This document shows, piece after piece, positions 32,721 through 43,151 of a stretch of DNA of 64,000 bases (positions within the stretch are counted from its first letter, which is position 1; each line of letters opens with the position of its first letter). The position numbers and the translations under genes are program-made. The stretch spans positions 682,001 to 746,000 of the forward strand of contig NZ_CP040825.1 in assembly GCF_006228185.1 (NCBI RefSeq). Direction: 5' to 3'. A model generated the notes under the pieces. The model saw only the letters and a program-made list of their open reading frames with translations. It was not told the origin of the DNA and made no database searches. The DNA is from Mycoplasma nasistruthionis. Its GTDB lineage: Bacteria; Bacillota_I; Bacilli_A; Mycoplasmatales; Metamycoplasmataceae.

Positions 32721-33435
32721 AAATAATCAAAAGATAAAAGACATCATAAAACTAAAAGATAAGAAATACAGGGATAAAAGTAAATTGTTTTTAGTTGAAG
32801 GCTATCATTTGGTAAATGAAGCAAAAGAAAAAGGTATTTTAGTTGAAACCTTAGAATTAATTGACAAAAACAAGTTTGATAATTCAATTCAAGTAAGTCC
32901 TGAAATTTTGGCATCATTAACTGATACAAAAACCCCTCAAGGTATAGTTGGGGTTTGTAAAATATCTGAAAATAACAGTGACATAGGTTCAAAAGTTTTG
33001 GTTTTGGATAATTTACAAGATCCAGGTAATGTTGGAACTATTATAAGAACAGCCAAAGCATTTGGTTTTAATGATATTATTATTAGCAATTTTGACTATT
33101 TTAATCCTAAAGTAATTAGATCATCTCAAGGGGCATTTTTTAAAACTAATTTATATAAAACAAATAATACAAGACATGAATTGATAAACCTAAAATCACA
33201 AGGTTATACAATTTACTCAACAATCTTAAACACAAACGCCAAACAACTTAATAGCGTAGTTGTCGATGACAAAAAACTAGTTATAGTAGTAGGCAATGAA
33301 GGTAATGGTATTAGCAAAGAAGTCCAAGAAGTTTCTGACTTTGGACTTTATATACCAATCGAATTTGAAAGTTTAAACGTAGCAGTTGCTACAGGAATTG
33401 TTTTAAATCACTTTTACAATGATAAAAAGAGGTAA
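32704..33435 (+). CDS. TrmH/SpoU family RNA 2'-O-methyltransferase
   Basis: 243 residues. The N-terminal substrate-binding domain (KIKDIIKLKDKKYRDKSKLFLVEGYHLVNEA) resembles an L30e-like domain, followed by the SPOUT catalytic part LVLDNLQDPGNVGTIIRTAKAFGF, VVGNEGNGISKEV and LYIPIEFESLNVAVATGIVLNHFY. These are motifs 1-3 of the RlmB/TrmH family. The target RNA cannot be told from sequence. Overlaps trmL by 17 bases and is followed after 2 bases by the next gene, so one operon. Confidence 0.92.
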   Translation: MTILSKNNQKIKDIIKLKDKKYRDKSKLFLVEGYHLVNEAKEKGILVETLELIDKNKFDNSIQVSPEILASLTDTKTPQGIVGVCKISENNSDIGSKVLVLDNLQDPGNVGTIIRTAKAFGFNDIIISNFDYFNPKVIRSSQGAFFKTNLYKTNNTRHELINLKSQGYTIYSTILNTNAKQLNSVVVDDKKLVIVVGNEGNGISKEVQEVSDFGLYIPIEFESLNVAVATGIVLNHFYNDKKR

Positions 33436-33437
33436 TT

Positions 33438-33704
33438 ATGGATATGAAAGTGCAAGATATTATTAAAAACATTGAAAAACAAGAGTTTAATTTAGATTTT
33501 GAAGGTTATTCTAAAAAGCAAGTTGATGCTTTTTTAGAAAAACTTTCTAATGCCTTAACTTCACAGTTAAGTGACATTAATGACTTAAAAGATGAATTAA
33601 AAAAATATAAAAAACTTTATAAAGCAACTTTAGATTCTTATGGAGCTTGTCAAGAAGAGTTGAATAGATACAAGAGTGAAAGGAAAAAACTAGATGAACA
33701 ATAA
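33438..33704 (+). CDS. DivIVA-like short coiled-coil protein
   Basis: 88 residues, ATG after AGAGG. The segment EFNLDFEGYSKKQVDAFLEKLSNAL fits the DivIVA N-terminal membrane-binding signature (F-x(3)-GY-x(3)-V-D-x-F-L), and is followed by a coiled coil (LKDELKKYKKLYKATLDSYGACQEELNRYKSERKKL). DivIVA proteins mark curved membrane and division sites. This one is much shorter than the Bacillus protein (about 160). It overlaps rbgA by 11 bases. The assignment is by motif only. Confidence 0.7.
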   Translation: MDMKVQDIIKNIEKQEFNLDFEGYSKKQVDAFLEKLSNALTSQLSDINDLKDELKKYKKLYKATLDSYGACQEELNRYKSERKKLDEQ

Positions 33705-34554
33705 TCAAGATTCAGAAAAAGAATACAAAAATTGAATCCAATGATTCCCTGGTCATATGGCAAAAGCCACAAGGGACATTAAAGAAAAAGCGAATTTAGC
33801 TGATGTTTTTATTGTTGTTTTAGATGCAAGATGTCCTATTAGCTCTTATAATGAAGATTTTGATTCAATAGCCCCACATAAACCACGTTTATTTATTATT
33901 ACAAAAAGTGATTTAATGGATAAAACTAAAAAAGCTAAGATTGAAGCAAGGTTCAAAGGTGAAAAATTACTTTGATTAGACCTTAGAAAAGCATCATCAA
34001 GAAAACCGATATTAAATGCTGTGAAATCTTTAATGACCGAAAAAATCCAAAGAAACAAAGCTAAAGGAATGCTAATTACAAGAATGAAATCATTTGTTCT
34101 AGGAGTTCCAAACTGTGGTAAGAGTAGTTTAATCAATCTTGTTTCAGAAAAAAGTAGTTTAAAAGTTGCGAATTATCCAGGGGTCACAAAAGAAGTTAAG
34201 TGAGTTGTTAATGGTGAGTATCTATTCTTAGATACTCCAGGAATTTTATTACCTAGATTTGAAGACCAAGAAGTAGCTGTTAAGTTGCTTATAACAGGAG
34301 CTATAAAACTTGAAAACTTTCCTTTAGAATTTTGTGCTAGTTCAATGTATAAACTTGTGTCTAAGTATTATCCAGAAAGAATACAAGCCTTAGGCTTAGT
34401 GCCAAGCGATGACAAAATTGAAGTTTACAATCAACTTTATGAATATGGTGAGAAATTTAAAATTTTCAAAGAAAAAGGAAAAGTTGATTGAAACAAAACT
34501 TATATTCAATTCATTAATTGAGCCAAAAATCTTGATAATGTTACTTATGATTAA
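33694..34554 (+). CDS. rbgA: Ribosome biogenesis GTPase RbgA (YlqF)
   Basis: 286 residues, ATG 33694, Trp TGA in NWIQWFPGHMAKA and later. A circularly permuted GTPase needed for late 50S assembly. The motif order proves this: G4 TKSD (about residue 69) comes before G1 GVPNCGKSSLIN (about 129), G2 region GVTKE and G3 DTPGIL (about 175). The WFPGHMAKA start is diagnostic. Length matches the family (about 280). Final gene of the trmL operon. Confidence 0.95.
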
Positions 34555-34573
34555 TTCCTAAAATACTGAAATT

Positions 34574-34608
34574 TTTACACTGTTTAGTTATAAACAGTGT
34601 ATTTTTTA
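34574..34608 (+). terminator. Terminator after rbgA
   Basis: Stem TACACTGTTTA / TAAACAGTGTA with short loop, then TTTTTTA. The T-run runs directly into the next gene's -10 box. Confidence 0.85.
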
Positions 34609-34614
34609 TATAAT
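34609..34614 (+). promoter_or_regulatory. -10 box of parE, probable leaderless mRNA
   Basis: TATAAT, 7 bases before ATG 34622; no ribosome binding site. Confidence 0.65.
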
Positions 34615-34618
34615 TTAA

Positions 34619-36565
<1,947 letters not shown>

Positions 36566-36704
36566 AAAAATAATTCTTTAATACCTATGCGCAAGCACAA
36601 TAAGAGAATTTGTAAAAGATAAATTTTTAATTTTTTGTGTTATAATTTATAGGCTTTATAACTGATATAAACATATTAGCTAATATTTTAGAAAGGATTA
36701 TGAA

Positions 36705-36896
36705 ATGTCAAGAAGAGATGTCTTAACAGGTAGAGGTCCTCAATCAGGAAACAAACGTTCTCACGCATTAAACGCTACAAAAAGAAAATTTAATGTAAAC
36801 TTACAAAAAGTTAGAGTAACAGTTGATGGACAAAGACTAACATTAAAAGTTAGTGCAAAAACATTAAAAACCTTAAAAAACAAAGGTTTAATCTAA
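36705..36896 (+). CDS. rpmB: 50S ribosomal protein L28
   Basis: 63 residues, [38 protein letters not shown]..., the standard L28 pattern with the GNxxSHAxxxTKRxFxxNLQ core. TATAAT at 36641-36646 followed by GAAAGGA gives it its own promoter and a conventional leader of about 50 bases. It is monocistronic with a terminator right after. Confidence 0.97.
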   Translation: MSRRDVLTGRGPQSGNKRSHALNATKRKFNVNLQKVRVTVDGQRLTLKVSAKTLKTLKNKGLI

Positions 36897-36924
36897 TTTT
36901 AGATTTATATTCACTACATAATAG

Positions 36925-36951
36925 AAAAACGCCTTGATCAAGCGTTTTTTA
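36925..36951 (+). terminator. Terminator of rpmB
   Basis: AAAAACGC / GCGTTTTTT with inner TTGATCAA palindrome. Confidence 0.85.
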
Positions 36952-36967
36952 TTTTGCTTTTGCAATA

Positions 36968-36997
36968 AAAAAACTTGCTTATAAAGAAGCAAGTTTA
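36968..36997 (-). terminator. Terminator of the cmk-der operon
   Basis: On the minus strand AAACTTGCTT / AAGCAAGTTT with a 6-base loop, then TTTT. Confidence 0.85.
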
Positions 36998-37003
36998 AGT
37001 ATC

Positions 37004-38317
37004 TTATTCTAAATTTGAACCTGTTTTGTTTTTAAAGTTCATTTTGATTGGACAACCTTTAAAATCAAAAGTTTGTCTTAATTGATTTTCTAATTGTCTT
37101 TGATAAGAGAAGTGTAAGAATTTTTTATTGTTAACAAAAAATGTAAATGTAGGAATTTTACCGTTTTCTTGACGAGCAAAATAAATATGTAATCTACCAC
37201 CATTATACGATTGAGCTGGTTGAATTAATTGAATTTCCATTAATAAGTTTGAAAGTAAAGCAGGTTTAATTTTTCTTTCAAGATTGTTTCTAACTTCAGC
37301 AATAGTTTTGTATAAAGTATTTAAACGTTGATTAAATTTAGCTGAAATAAATACAAAAGGCACTCAAGGAACAAAGTGAAATTTTTGTCTTAATTTCTTT
37401 TCATATTCAGCCATAGTGTTTGTTTCTTTAGCAATTAAGTCCCACTTGTTAATAACCATAATAATTGGTTTTTCATTTTCAAGTGCATAACCAATAATTC
37501 TTGAATCAAAGTGTGAAATTTCAGGTTGGGAAGCATCAATAACAATTAAAGTTAAATCTGCATCTGATAATGAATTCATAGCACGCATTAAGGCATAATG
37601 ATCAACTGATTCAACAAGTTTAGATTTTTTAGTAATTCCGGCAGTGTCAATAATGTTGTATAACTGTTCATTAATAACAACATCAGCTTTAACGCTGTCT
37701 CTGGTTGTACCTGCAATTTCTGAAACAATAGATCTTTCTTGTTGAGATAAATTGTTTAATAGTGAACTTTTTCCAGCATTTGGTTTTCCGATAATAGCTA
37801 ATTTAAAACTATCTTCTTCTTGAATATCGTCAAAGTCTAGATACTCAACACATTTATTTAAAACATCTCCAATACCTTCACCATGAAGCGCAGAAATACC
37901 AAAAATATCATCAACACCTAAACGATATCAACTGTAATCAAATTGTTGATTTCCTTCAAGCTTATTTGCAACAGCAATAATTGGTTTTGATGAACGTCTT
38001 AAAATATTCATAATGAACATATCATCATTTGTTATTTCTGAATTTCCATCAAATAAAAATAAAATTACATCAGCTTCTTCAATAGCAATTTTAGCTTGTG
38101 TTTGAATTTGTTCCTGAAAAGGACGGTTCTCAATTTCAATTCCACCAGTGTCAATAATTTTAATATCGTGTCCTGTTCAGTGAACGGTTTCATATAAACG
38201 GTCTCTGGTCACACCTGGTTCATCATGTACGATTGAAACACGTTTACCAATTAGTTTGTTGAAAAAAGTACTTTTTCCAACATTAGGTTTACCAACAATA
38301 GCGACTGTATTACGCAC
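37004..38317 (-). CDS. der: Ribosome biogenesis GTPase Der (EngA)
   Basis: 437 residues. I chose GTG 38317 because AGGAGG lies 5-6 bases upstream and the protein then begins [22 protein letters not shown]. Two GTPase domains in tandem: the first has G1 [19 protein letters not shown] and NKLE (G4, with Leu rather than Asp-type VD), the second [23 protein letters not shown] and NKWD. A KH-like C-terminal domain ends [18 protein letters not shown] Trp in several places. Overlaps the cmk stop by 8 bases, so the two are coupled. Confidence 0.95.
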
Positions 38318-38990
38318 TTAAACCTCCTTTTTGCTTAACTATTTCTAAGATTTTGTCAATTACTTCTTCCATTTCCATTGATGTTGAATCTATGTAAACA
38401 GAATCAGGTGTTCTTTGTAAAGGGTCTAATTGACGGTGAAAATCTTGTTCATCACGAAGTTTAGTTTCAACAATAACTTCATCTAAAGTTATGTCATAAT
38501 TCATAGCTCTTAACTGTTCGTATCTACGTTTTGCACGAATTTGTGGGTCAGCAAATAAGAAAACTTTAACTTCTGCATGTGGCATGATTTTATAAGTTGT
38601 ATCTCTACCGTCGATAATATAACCCTTATCCTTTAGAGTGATTTTTTGTATAAAATCAACCACAAATTCTCTAACTCTAGGGATTTTTGCAATAATCGGA
38701 GTTATTTTTGAAATAAACTCTGAACGAATTTGTCTTGAAATATCTTCGCCGTTTAGCATTGTTACATCGTTAGGTAGTAGTTGAATTTTACAATCAGCTA
38801 AAATGTTTTCCATTTGAACTGGATCATTGTTTTGTTCTAATAAATATCCATGTTTATTAGCTTGATAAGCTACAGCACGATAAATGCTTCCGCTGTTAAT
38901 AAAAGTATAACCAAGTATTTGTGCAATTTGTTTGGAAATGGTACTTTTTCCTGCGCCACTTGGTCCGTCAATAGCAATATTAACTTTCAT
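38310..38990 (-). CDS. cmk: Cytidylate kinase
   Basis: 226 residues, starts [24 protein letters not shown] with the P-loop at 8-16; continues with the family motifs [48 protein letters not shown] and DxxR-type [11 protein letters not shown]. Phosphorylates CMP/dCMP. No TGA. Ribosome binding site AAAGGG. The cmk-der order is usual in Firmicutes. Confidence 0.96.
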   Translation of the reverse strand: MKVNIAIDGPSGAGKSTISKQIAQILGYTFINSGSIYRAVAYQANKHGYLLEQNNDPVQMENILADCKIQLLPNDVTMLNGEDISRQIRSEFISKITPIIAKIPRVREFVVDFIQKITLKDKGYIIDGRDTTYKIMPHAEVKVFLFADPQIRAKRRYEQLRAMNYDITLDEVIVETKLRDEQDFHRQLDPLQRTPDSVYIDSTSMEMEEVIDKILEIVKQKGGLSA

Positions 38991-39041
38991 AATTAACCCT
39001 TTCTAATCCTTTAAAATTCATAAACAAAAACACACAGCACG

Positions 39042-39434
39042 TTAAATGTCAATTTTATTAACAATTATAGTCGTGGTGCGTGATTCTTGGTTTTCTTGAT
39101 TCACATTTTTATTTTGACTGATTATGTCTAATAAATATAAATTTGGTTTATCACTGTCGAATTCGTATTTGTTAACAAAAGTACCATCAAGCTCTAAGCA
39201 TGCTTGATTGGTCTTGTTTAATTGGTCTAAAATCATCCTGTATGAATTGTAGTTGGTGGCAAAAAGTTCCTCATTAATTCTGTTTTGAGGACAAGCATTT
39301 TTAAAAGGAGTAAATTCAGTTTTAAGCTGTGCATTTTTAGTCAATGAATTAATTCATTGAATTTCTGAAATTAGTTCCTTATCTTGATTTATTGCTAAGT
39401 TTTTTAAGCGTTGAAATAAGATACTTTTATTCAT
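39042..39434 (-). CDS. Hypothetical protein upstream of cmk
   Basis: 130 residues, ATG 39434 (AAGG upstream) to TAA 39042-39044, two Trp TGA codons in EIQWINSLTKN region. Mostly polar, no signal or membrane segment. The C-terminal half (ACLELDGTFVNKYEFDSDKPNLYLLDIISQ) looks like a small beta-rich domain. 51 bases before cmk in the same direction with no terminator between, so part of the same operon. No family recognised. Confidence 0.65.
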
Positions 39435-39518
39435 GATTTTAGCCTTATATTGATATATAGTATTTTACTAAAATCTAGTTCCTTTTGAACTAAAAACTAC
39501 AATAAATAAAAGTAAATA

Positions 39519-39568
39519 AAAAATATCTGTCTTTTAAGCCTACGTCACTGGCTTAAACAGATATTTTT
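39519..39568 (-). terminator. Long two-part terminator hairpin
   Basis: Outer arms AAAAATATCTGT / ACAGATATTTTT and inner arms TTAAGCC / GGCTTAA. It ends at the stop codon of the minus-strand membrane protein gene and terminates that gene. Confidence 0.8.
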
Positions 39569-40382
39569 AGTTAAATGCTTTTTGCAGATATTTGTTAAAT
39601 TTTTCAAAATCTAATTTAGCGATTGAATTTAAATAATTTCAATTAGCTTTAATTATATATGTCATATATTCAGTATTGTCATTAAATAGTGAAGCTAATT
39701 CAATTTTTTCACTAAGTTCATATTCATTTTGAAAAACACCTTTTTCATACTGATACGGAGAAGAATTGACAATAAAAACACAATAATTTAAAAGTGATTT
39801 ATAAAATCATTTTTCAGAAATGTTTTTTCTTCATAAAATACCAGAAACATAGTCTTTTAGACTTGAAATACGATCAGGAACTATTCTGGTGTTTTTAAAT
39901 TGAGTTTTAACAAATTCGCATTCATCATAACGAATTTGTTCGTATAGCCTAGTGTCAAAGGCTTGAAAGTATTCGGAAGTAATAATTATTTTAGGTTCAG
40001 TTTTATTTTTGTTGTTGTGATAATAAAATAAAGTGATATAAATTACAATTACAAGAACTTCAAAACAAGTTAGATAAAAAATTAAAGCTTTTACATTTGA
40101 AAGAAAGTTAAAGTTTTCAATCATAGAACTTGAAAAACTAAAACTTTTAATAGTGTTAGTACCCACTAAAATAAAAAAAACAATGTCAATCAAAAATGCT
40201 ACTAAACCAATTGCTGATTTAGTAATTAGTTGATTTTGTAATCAACTAAAAACAAATTTAGCTTTAGCAAAATGATACACTCTTTGTCTGATGCTTGTCA
40301 GCACCCTATAAAGAATGAAAAGAATAATTGTAAATAGAATTATCATTAAACTATCTACAAAAGTTATTATTGAATTATTCAT
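39567..40382 (-). CDS. Hypothetical membrane protein
   Basis: 271 residues, ATG 40382, TAA 39567-39569, Trp TGA near residue 60 and later. Three hydrophobic segments lie in the first half: IITFVDSLMIILFTIILFILY, AIGLVAFLIDIVFFILVGT and ALIFYLTCFEVLVIVIYITLFY. The C-terminal 140 residues are soluble and presumably cytoplasmic. Divergent from ftsY, with A/T-rich DNA between. No known family. Confidence 0.7.
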
Positions 40383-40417
40383 AATATTATTTTACTAAAT
40401 ATAAATATATAAAAATG

Positions 40418-40425
40418 TATAAAAT
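40418..40425 (+). promoter_or_regulatory. -10 region of ftsY, probable leaderless mRNA
   Basis: TATAAAAT, ending 6 bases before ATG 40432; no ribosome binding site. Confidence 0.55.
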
Positions 40426-40431
40426 ATAAGC

Positions 40432-41487
40432 ATGGGATTTTTTAAAAAATTAATTAACAAAGTTTTCAAAAAAGATGAAGTAACTCAAGAACAAAAAGTT
40501 AAAGAATTACAACAAGAATTTGAACAAAAACAACAGCTTGAAGTAATTAAAAGTGATAAGTTCCAAAAATATGAAGAAGGATTTAATGCTTCTTCATCTT
40601 TTGGTAAACAGTTGCTAGAAATTCAAAATAGACACATAAAGATAGATGAAGAGTTTTTTGAAGAATTAGAAGAACTATTAATTATGTCAGACATTAATTC
40701 AAACTTAGTTGATGTTATGATAGAAAGAATTAAATCTGAAGTTAGGACAAATAACATTGATGATCCAAAACTGATCGGTGAAATAGTTGCTGATCAAATG
40801 TTTGCAATTTATACAAATGATTCGATTGTTAATACTAACTTAAACTATGAAGATGGTAGATTGAATGTCTTTATTTTTGTCGGAGTCAATGGTTCAGGTA
40901 AAACCACTTCAATCGCTAAAATGGCTTATAAATACATCAAAGAAGGTAAGAAAGTTTTAATAGCAGCTGGCGATACTTTTAGAGCTGGTGCAGTTAATCA
41001 ATTAGGTGTTTGAGCAGATAGAATTGGTGCAAACATTGTCAAACCTGACAAAGAAGGCGCTGACCCTTCAAGTGTTGTATATAAGGCTTGTCAAATGGCT
41101 GTAGAGCAAGAATATGATTTATTAATCATCGATACAGCAGGTAGATTACAAAATAAAGTCAATCTAATGAAAGAACTTGAAAAAATGGTAGGCGTTATTC
41201 ATAAGTTTGTTGAAGACGCACCACATGAAACTATTTTAGTACTTGATGCAACCACTGGTCAAAATGGATTATCTCAAGCTAGAGGTTTTAAAGAAGTATG
41301 TGATTTAACTGGTATTGTGTTAACTAAAATGGATGGAACAAGTAAGGGTGGTATTGTTTTATCAATTAAAGATGAATATGATTTAGATGTTAAATACGTT
41401 GGTTTAGGTGAAAAACTTGATGATTTACAAGAGTTTGATTTAGAGTTATTTATTTATCAAATGACTAAGGATCTAATCAATGAATAA
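40432..41487 (+). CDS. ftsY: Signal recognition particle receptor FtsY
   Basis: 351 residues, one Trp TGA (QLGVWADRIGAN). The SRP receptor GTPase that docks translating ribosomes at the membrane. N-terminal basic amphipathic start ([15 protein letters not shown]), N domain, then the G domain: G1 [59 protein letters not shown], and the C-terminal [17 protein letters not shown] typical of FtsY. ylxM overlaps its end, and ffh lies 10 kb further on in the same window. Confidence 0.97.
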
Positions 41488-41704
41488 CAGATCGATGGAA
41501 GCAGTTGTTAAATATAACAAACTGTTTGATTTGTATGAAAATTTATTAACTCAAAATCAAAAGCAAGTTTTTAAATTATATTTTCAACAAGATTTATCAT
41601 ATGCTGAAATTGCTGAAATAATGGCAACTACTAGAAGCGCTGCGTTTGATACACTTAAAAAAGCATTAGCTAAACTTGATAAACTTCATGATTCATTACA
41701 ATAA
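41480..41704 (+). CDS. ylxM: YlxM-type helix-turn-helix protein
   Basis: 74 residues starting within ftsY (ATGAATAA overlap of 8 bases). LFDLYENLLTQNQKQVFKLYFQQDLSYAEIAEIMATTRSAAFDTLKKALAKLDKLH is a sigma-70 region 4-like HTH as in YlxM (p13), the SRP-associated protein usually encoded with ffh or ftsY. Shorter than the Bacillus protein (about 110). ATG 41495 is an alternative start. Confidence 0.85.
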   Translation: MNNRSMEAVVKYNKLFDLYENLLTQNQKQVFKLYFQQDLSYAEIAEIMATTRSAAFDTLKKALAKLDKLHDSLQ

Positions 41705-41707
41705 TCA

Positions 41708-41735
41708 AAACAACCTATAAATAGGTTGTTTTTCA
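41708..41735 (+). terminator. Terminator after ylxM
   Basis: AAACAACCTAT / ATAGGTTGTTT with loop AA, then TTT. Confidence 0.88.
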
Positions 41736-41783
41736 TATTTAAAAGTTATACTTTTAAATTTGGTTTTTATTAACTAAATTGGG

Positions 41784-41789
41784 TATAAT
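41784..41789 (+). promoter_or_regulatory. -10 box, probable leaderless mRNA
   Basis: TATAAT in GGGTATAAT, 6 bases before ATG 41796. The same GGGTATAATAA string precedes ffh at 51995. Confidence 0.65.
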
Positions 41790-41795
41790 AAACAT

Positions 41796-42385
41796 ATGAA
41801 AAAAACAAGTCAATTTTTTATGGTATTTTTGCTATTTTATTTGTTGTAGCTTTTCTAGCTTCATCAATTATGGCTTCAATATTATTTACTAATGAATATG
41901 GAAATTCACAATTTGTATTAAATAATGATTTCAGCACAACATATGTTTATTCATTTACAAGTGGAACATTAGATGGTCAAATTTTACAGTGAGTTTCACT
42001 GTTCTTACCATTATGTTTTGGATTTATTTTTTACTTAATTCAAAACGTTGTATTTAAAGAAGAAAAATACTTAAAAGCAAATGCTTGTGTTGCTGTTTTA
42101 ACAACTTTATTCTTTACATTTGTAAGTTTAATTTTAATTATTTCAGCAGTATTGGCTGTTAAAAACCTTGACATTGTCTTAACAGGTAAAAACTTTAAAG
42201 GACAAGAAGCTCTACAAAACACATTAGAAAGTGATAAATTAACAATTATTTACTTTGCTGTTGCATTCCCTGTAATTTACTTAGTATCAGCAATTTTCAA
42301 TGTTGTATGATTTAGAGCACGTTCAAAAAGACTTTACGGTTTACCAAAAGAAAACAAAAAAGACAAAAAGGTTAAAAAAGCTTAA
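41796..42385 (+). CDS. Four-TM hypothetical membrane protein, frame broken by one base
   Basis: The ATG frame reads MKKTSQFF then stops at TAG 41847-41849. Adding one T to the T6 run 41814-41819 yields a continuous protein of about 196 residues: MKKTSQFFYGIFAILFVVAFLASS..., with hydrophobic segments near residues 9-30, 66-87, 98-125 and 160-180 and a Lys-rich tail (KENKKDKKVKKA). TGA Trp codons occur in it. It has its own -10 box and terminator, both intact, which argues that the gene is expressed and the break is an error in the read sequence. Family unknown. Confidence 0.75.
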
Positions 42386-42398
42386 TTTTAATAATTTT

Positions 42399-42426
42399 CA
42401 ATCTCAGGGTAGCCTGAGATTTTTTA
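42399..42426 (+). terminator. Terminator of the four-TM protein gene
   Basis: ATCTCAGG / CCTGAGAT, loop GTAG, then TTTTTT. Confidence 0.9.
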
Positions 42427-42440
42427 TTGCAAAAGCAAAC

Positions 42441-42466
42441 AAAAACACCTAGGAAATAGGTGTTTA
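42441..42466 (-). terminator. Terminator of the metalloprotease-DUF402 operon
   Basis: AAACACCTA / TAGGTGTTT with loop GGAAA; minus-strand T-run follows. Confidence 0.88.
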
Positions 42467-42474
42467 AGTAATAT

Positions 42475-43134
42475 TTAACGTTTAGAATAACGCTTACTTA
42501 ACCTAGAAAACATAGCAATTTCTTCATTATTTTTTCTTTGATTAGCTTGTAAAAACTTCTCAATTAATTTTTCACTAATTAACTTATCTTTAAGTAATAT
42601 TTCTAGGTAATAAATAATAACATCATCACTAAAAAAATATCTGTAATCATTGTACATTGTGATTATGTTTTTTAATTCTTCATAAAGAATATTTTTTAAC
42701 TGTAATGGATATTCTAGTTTTTTAGAGTGGAAAGAAAACTCTTCACGATCAACAATTTGTAAATCCTTATCAGGATAGCATTTTACATCCAGATCGTAAT
42801 CAATAAATTTAATTGTATTATCTTCAAAAATAGGCTTAGAAGCCATATTTATGTAATGATAAGCGCCGTTATCTCTTAATAAAACTATTCCATTATAATA
42901 AGAGTCTTTAGGTAAAAATCATAAAGCGTTATCAGTGTATTTTCAACCATTAACGTCTTTTTCATGTTCAGCAACACGAGTGTGTTTAAGTGATAAAACA
43001 ATGTGTCTTTTGTTATGAAATACAACTTTAGCATCGAATCATTGACGATATAAATAACCATCGTGTTTATATGCTTGAACATTTACCATTTGTCCGATTT
43101 TTAACTTACTAAAATCTCATTTTAGCTTGTTCAT
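42475..43134 (-). CDS. DUF402-type protein, possible nucleoside phosphatase
   Basis: 219 residues, ATG 43134 after AAAGGA, several Trp TGA codons. The first 50 residues (KIGQMVNVQAYKHDGYLYRQWFDAKVVFHNKRHIVLS) and the centre (NMASKPIFEDNTIKFIDYDLDVKCYPDKDLQIVDREEF) match the DUF402 fold, where the D-x-D-x-K and later D/E residues bind metal and phosphate. Gram-positive members act as nucleoside tri-/diphosphatases (Ntdp). The D-YDLDVK pattern is retained. Second gene after the metalloprotease, 17 bases apart. Confidence 0.83.
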
Positions 43135-43151
43135 ATAAGTTCCTTTCTAAA

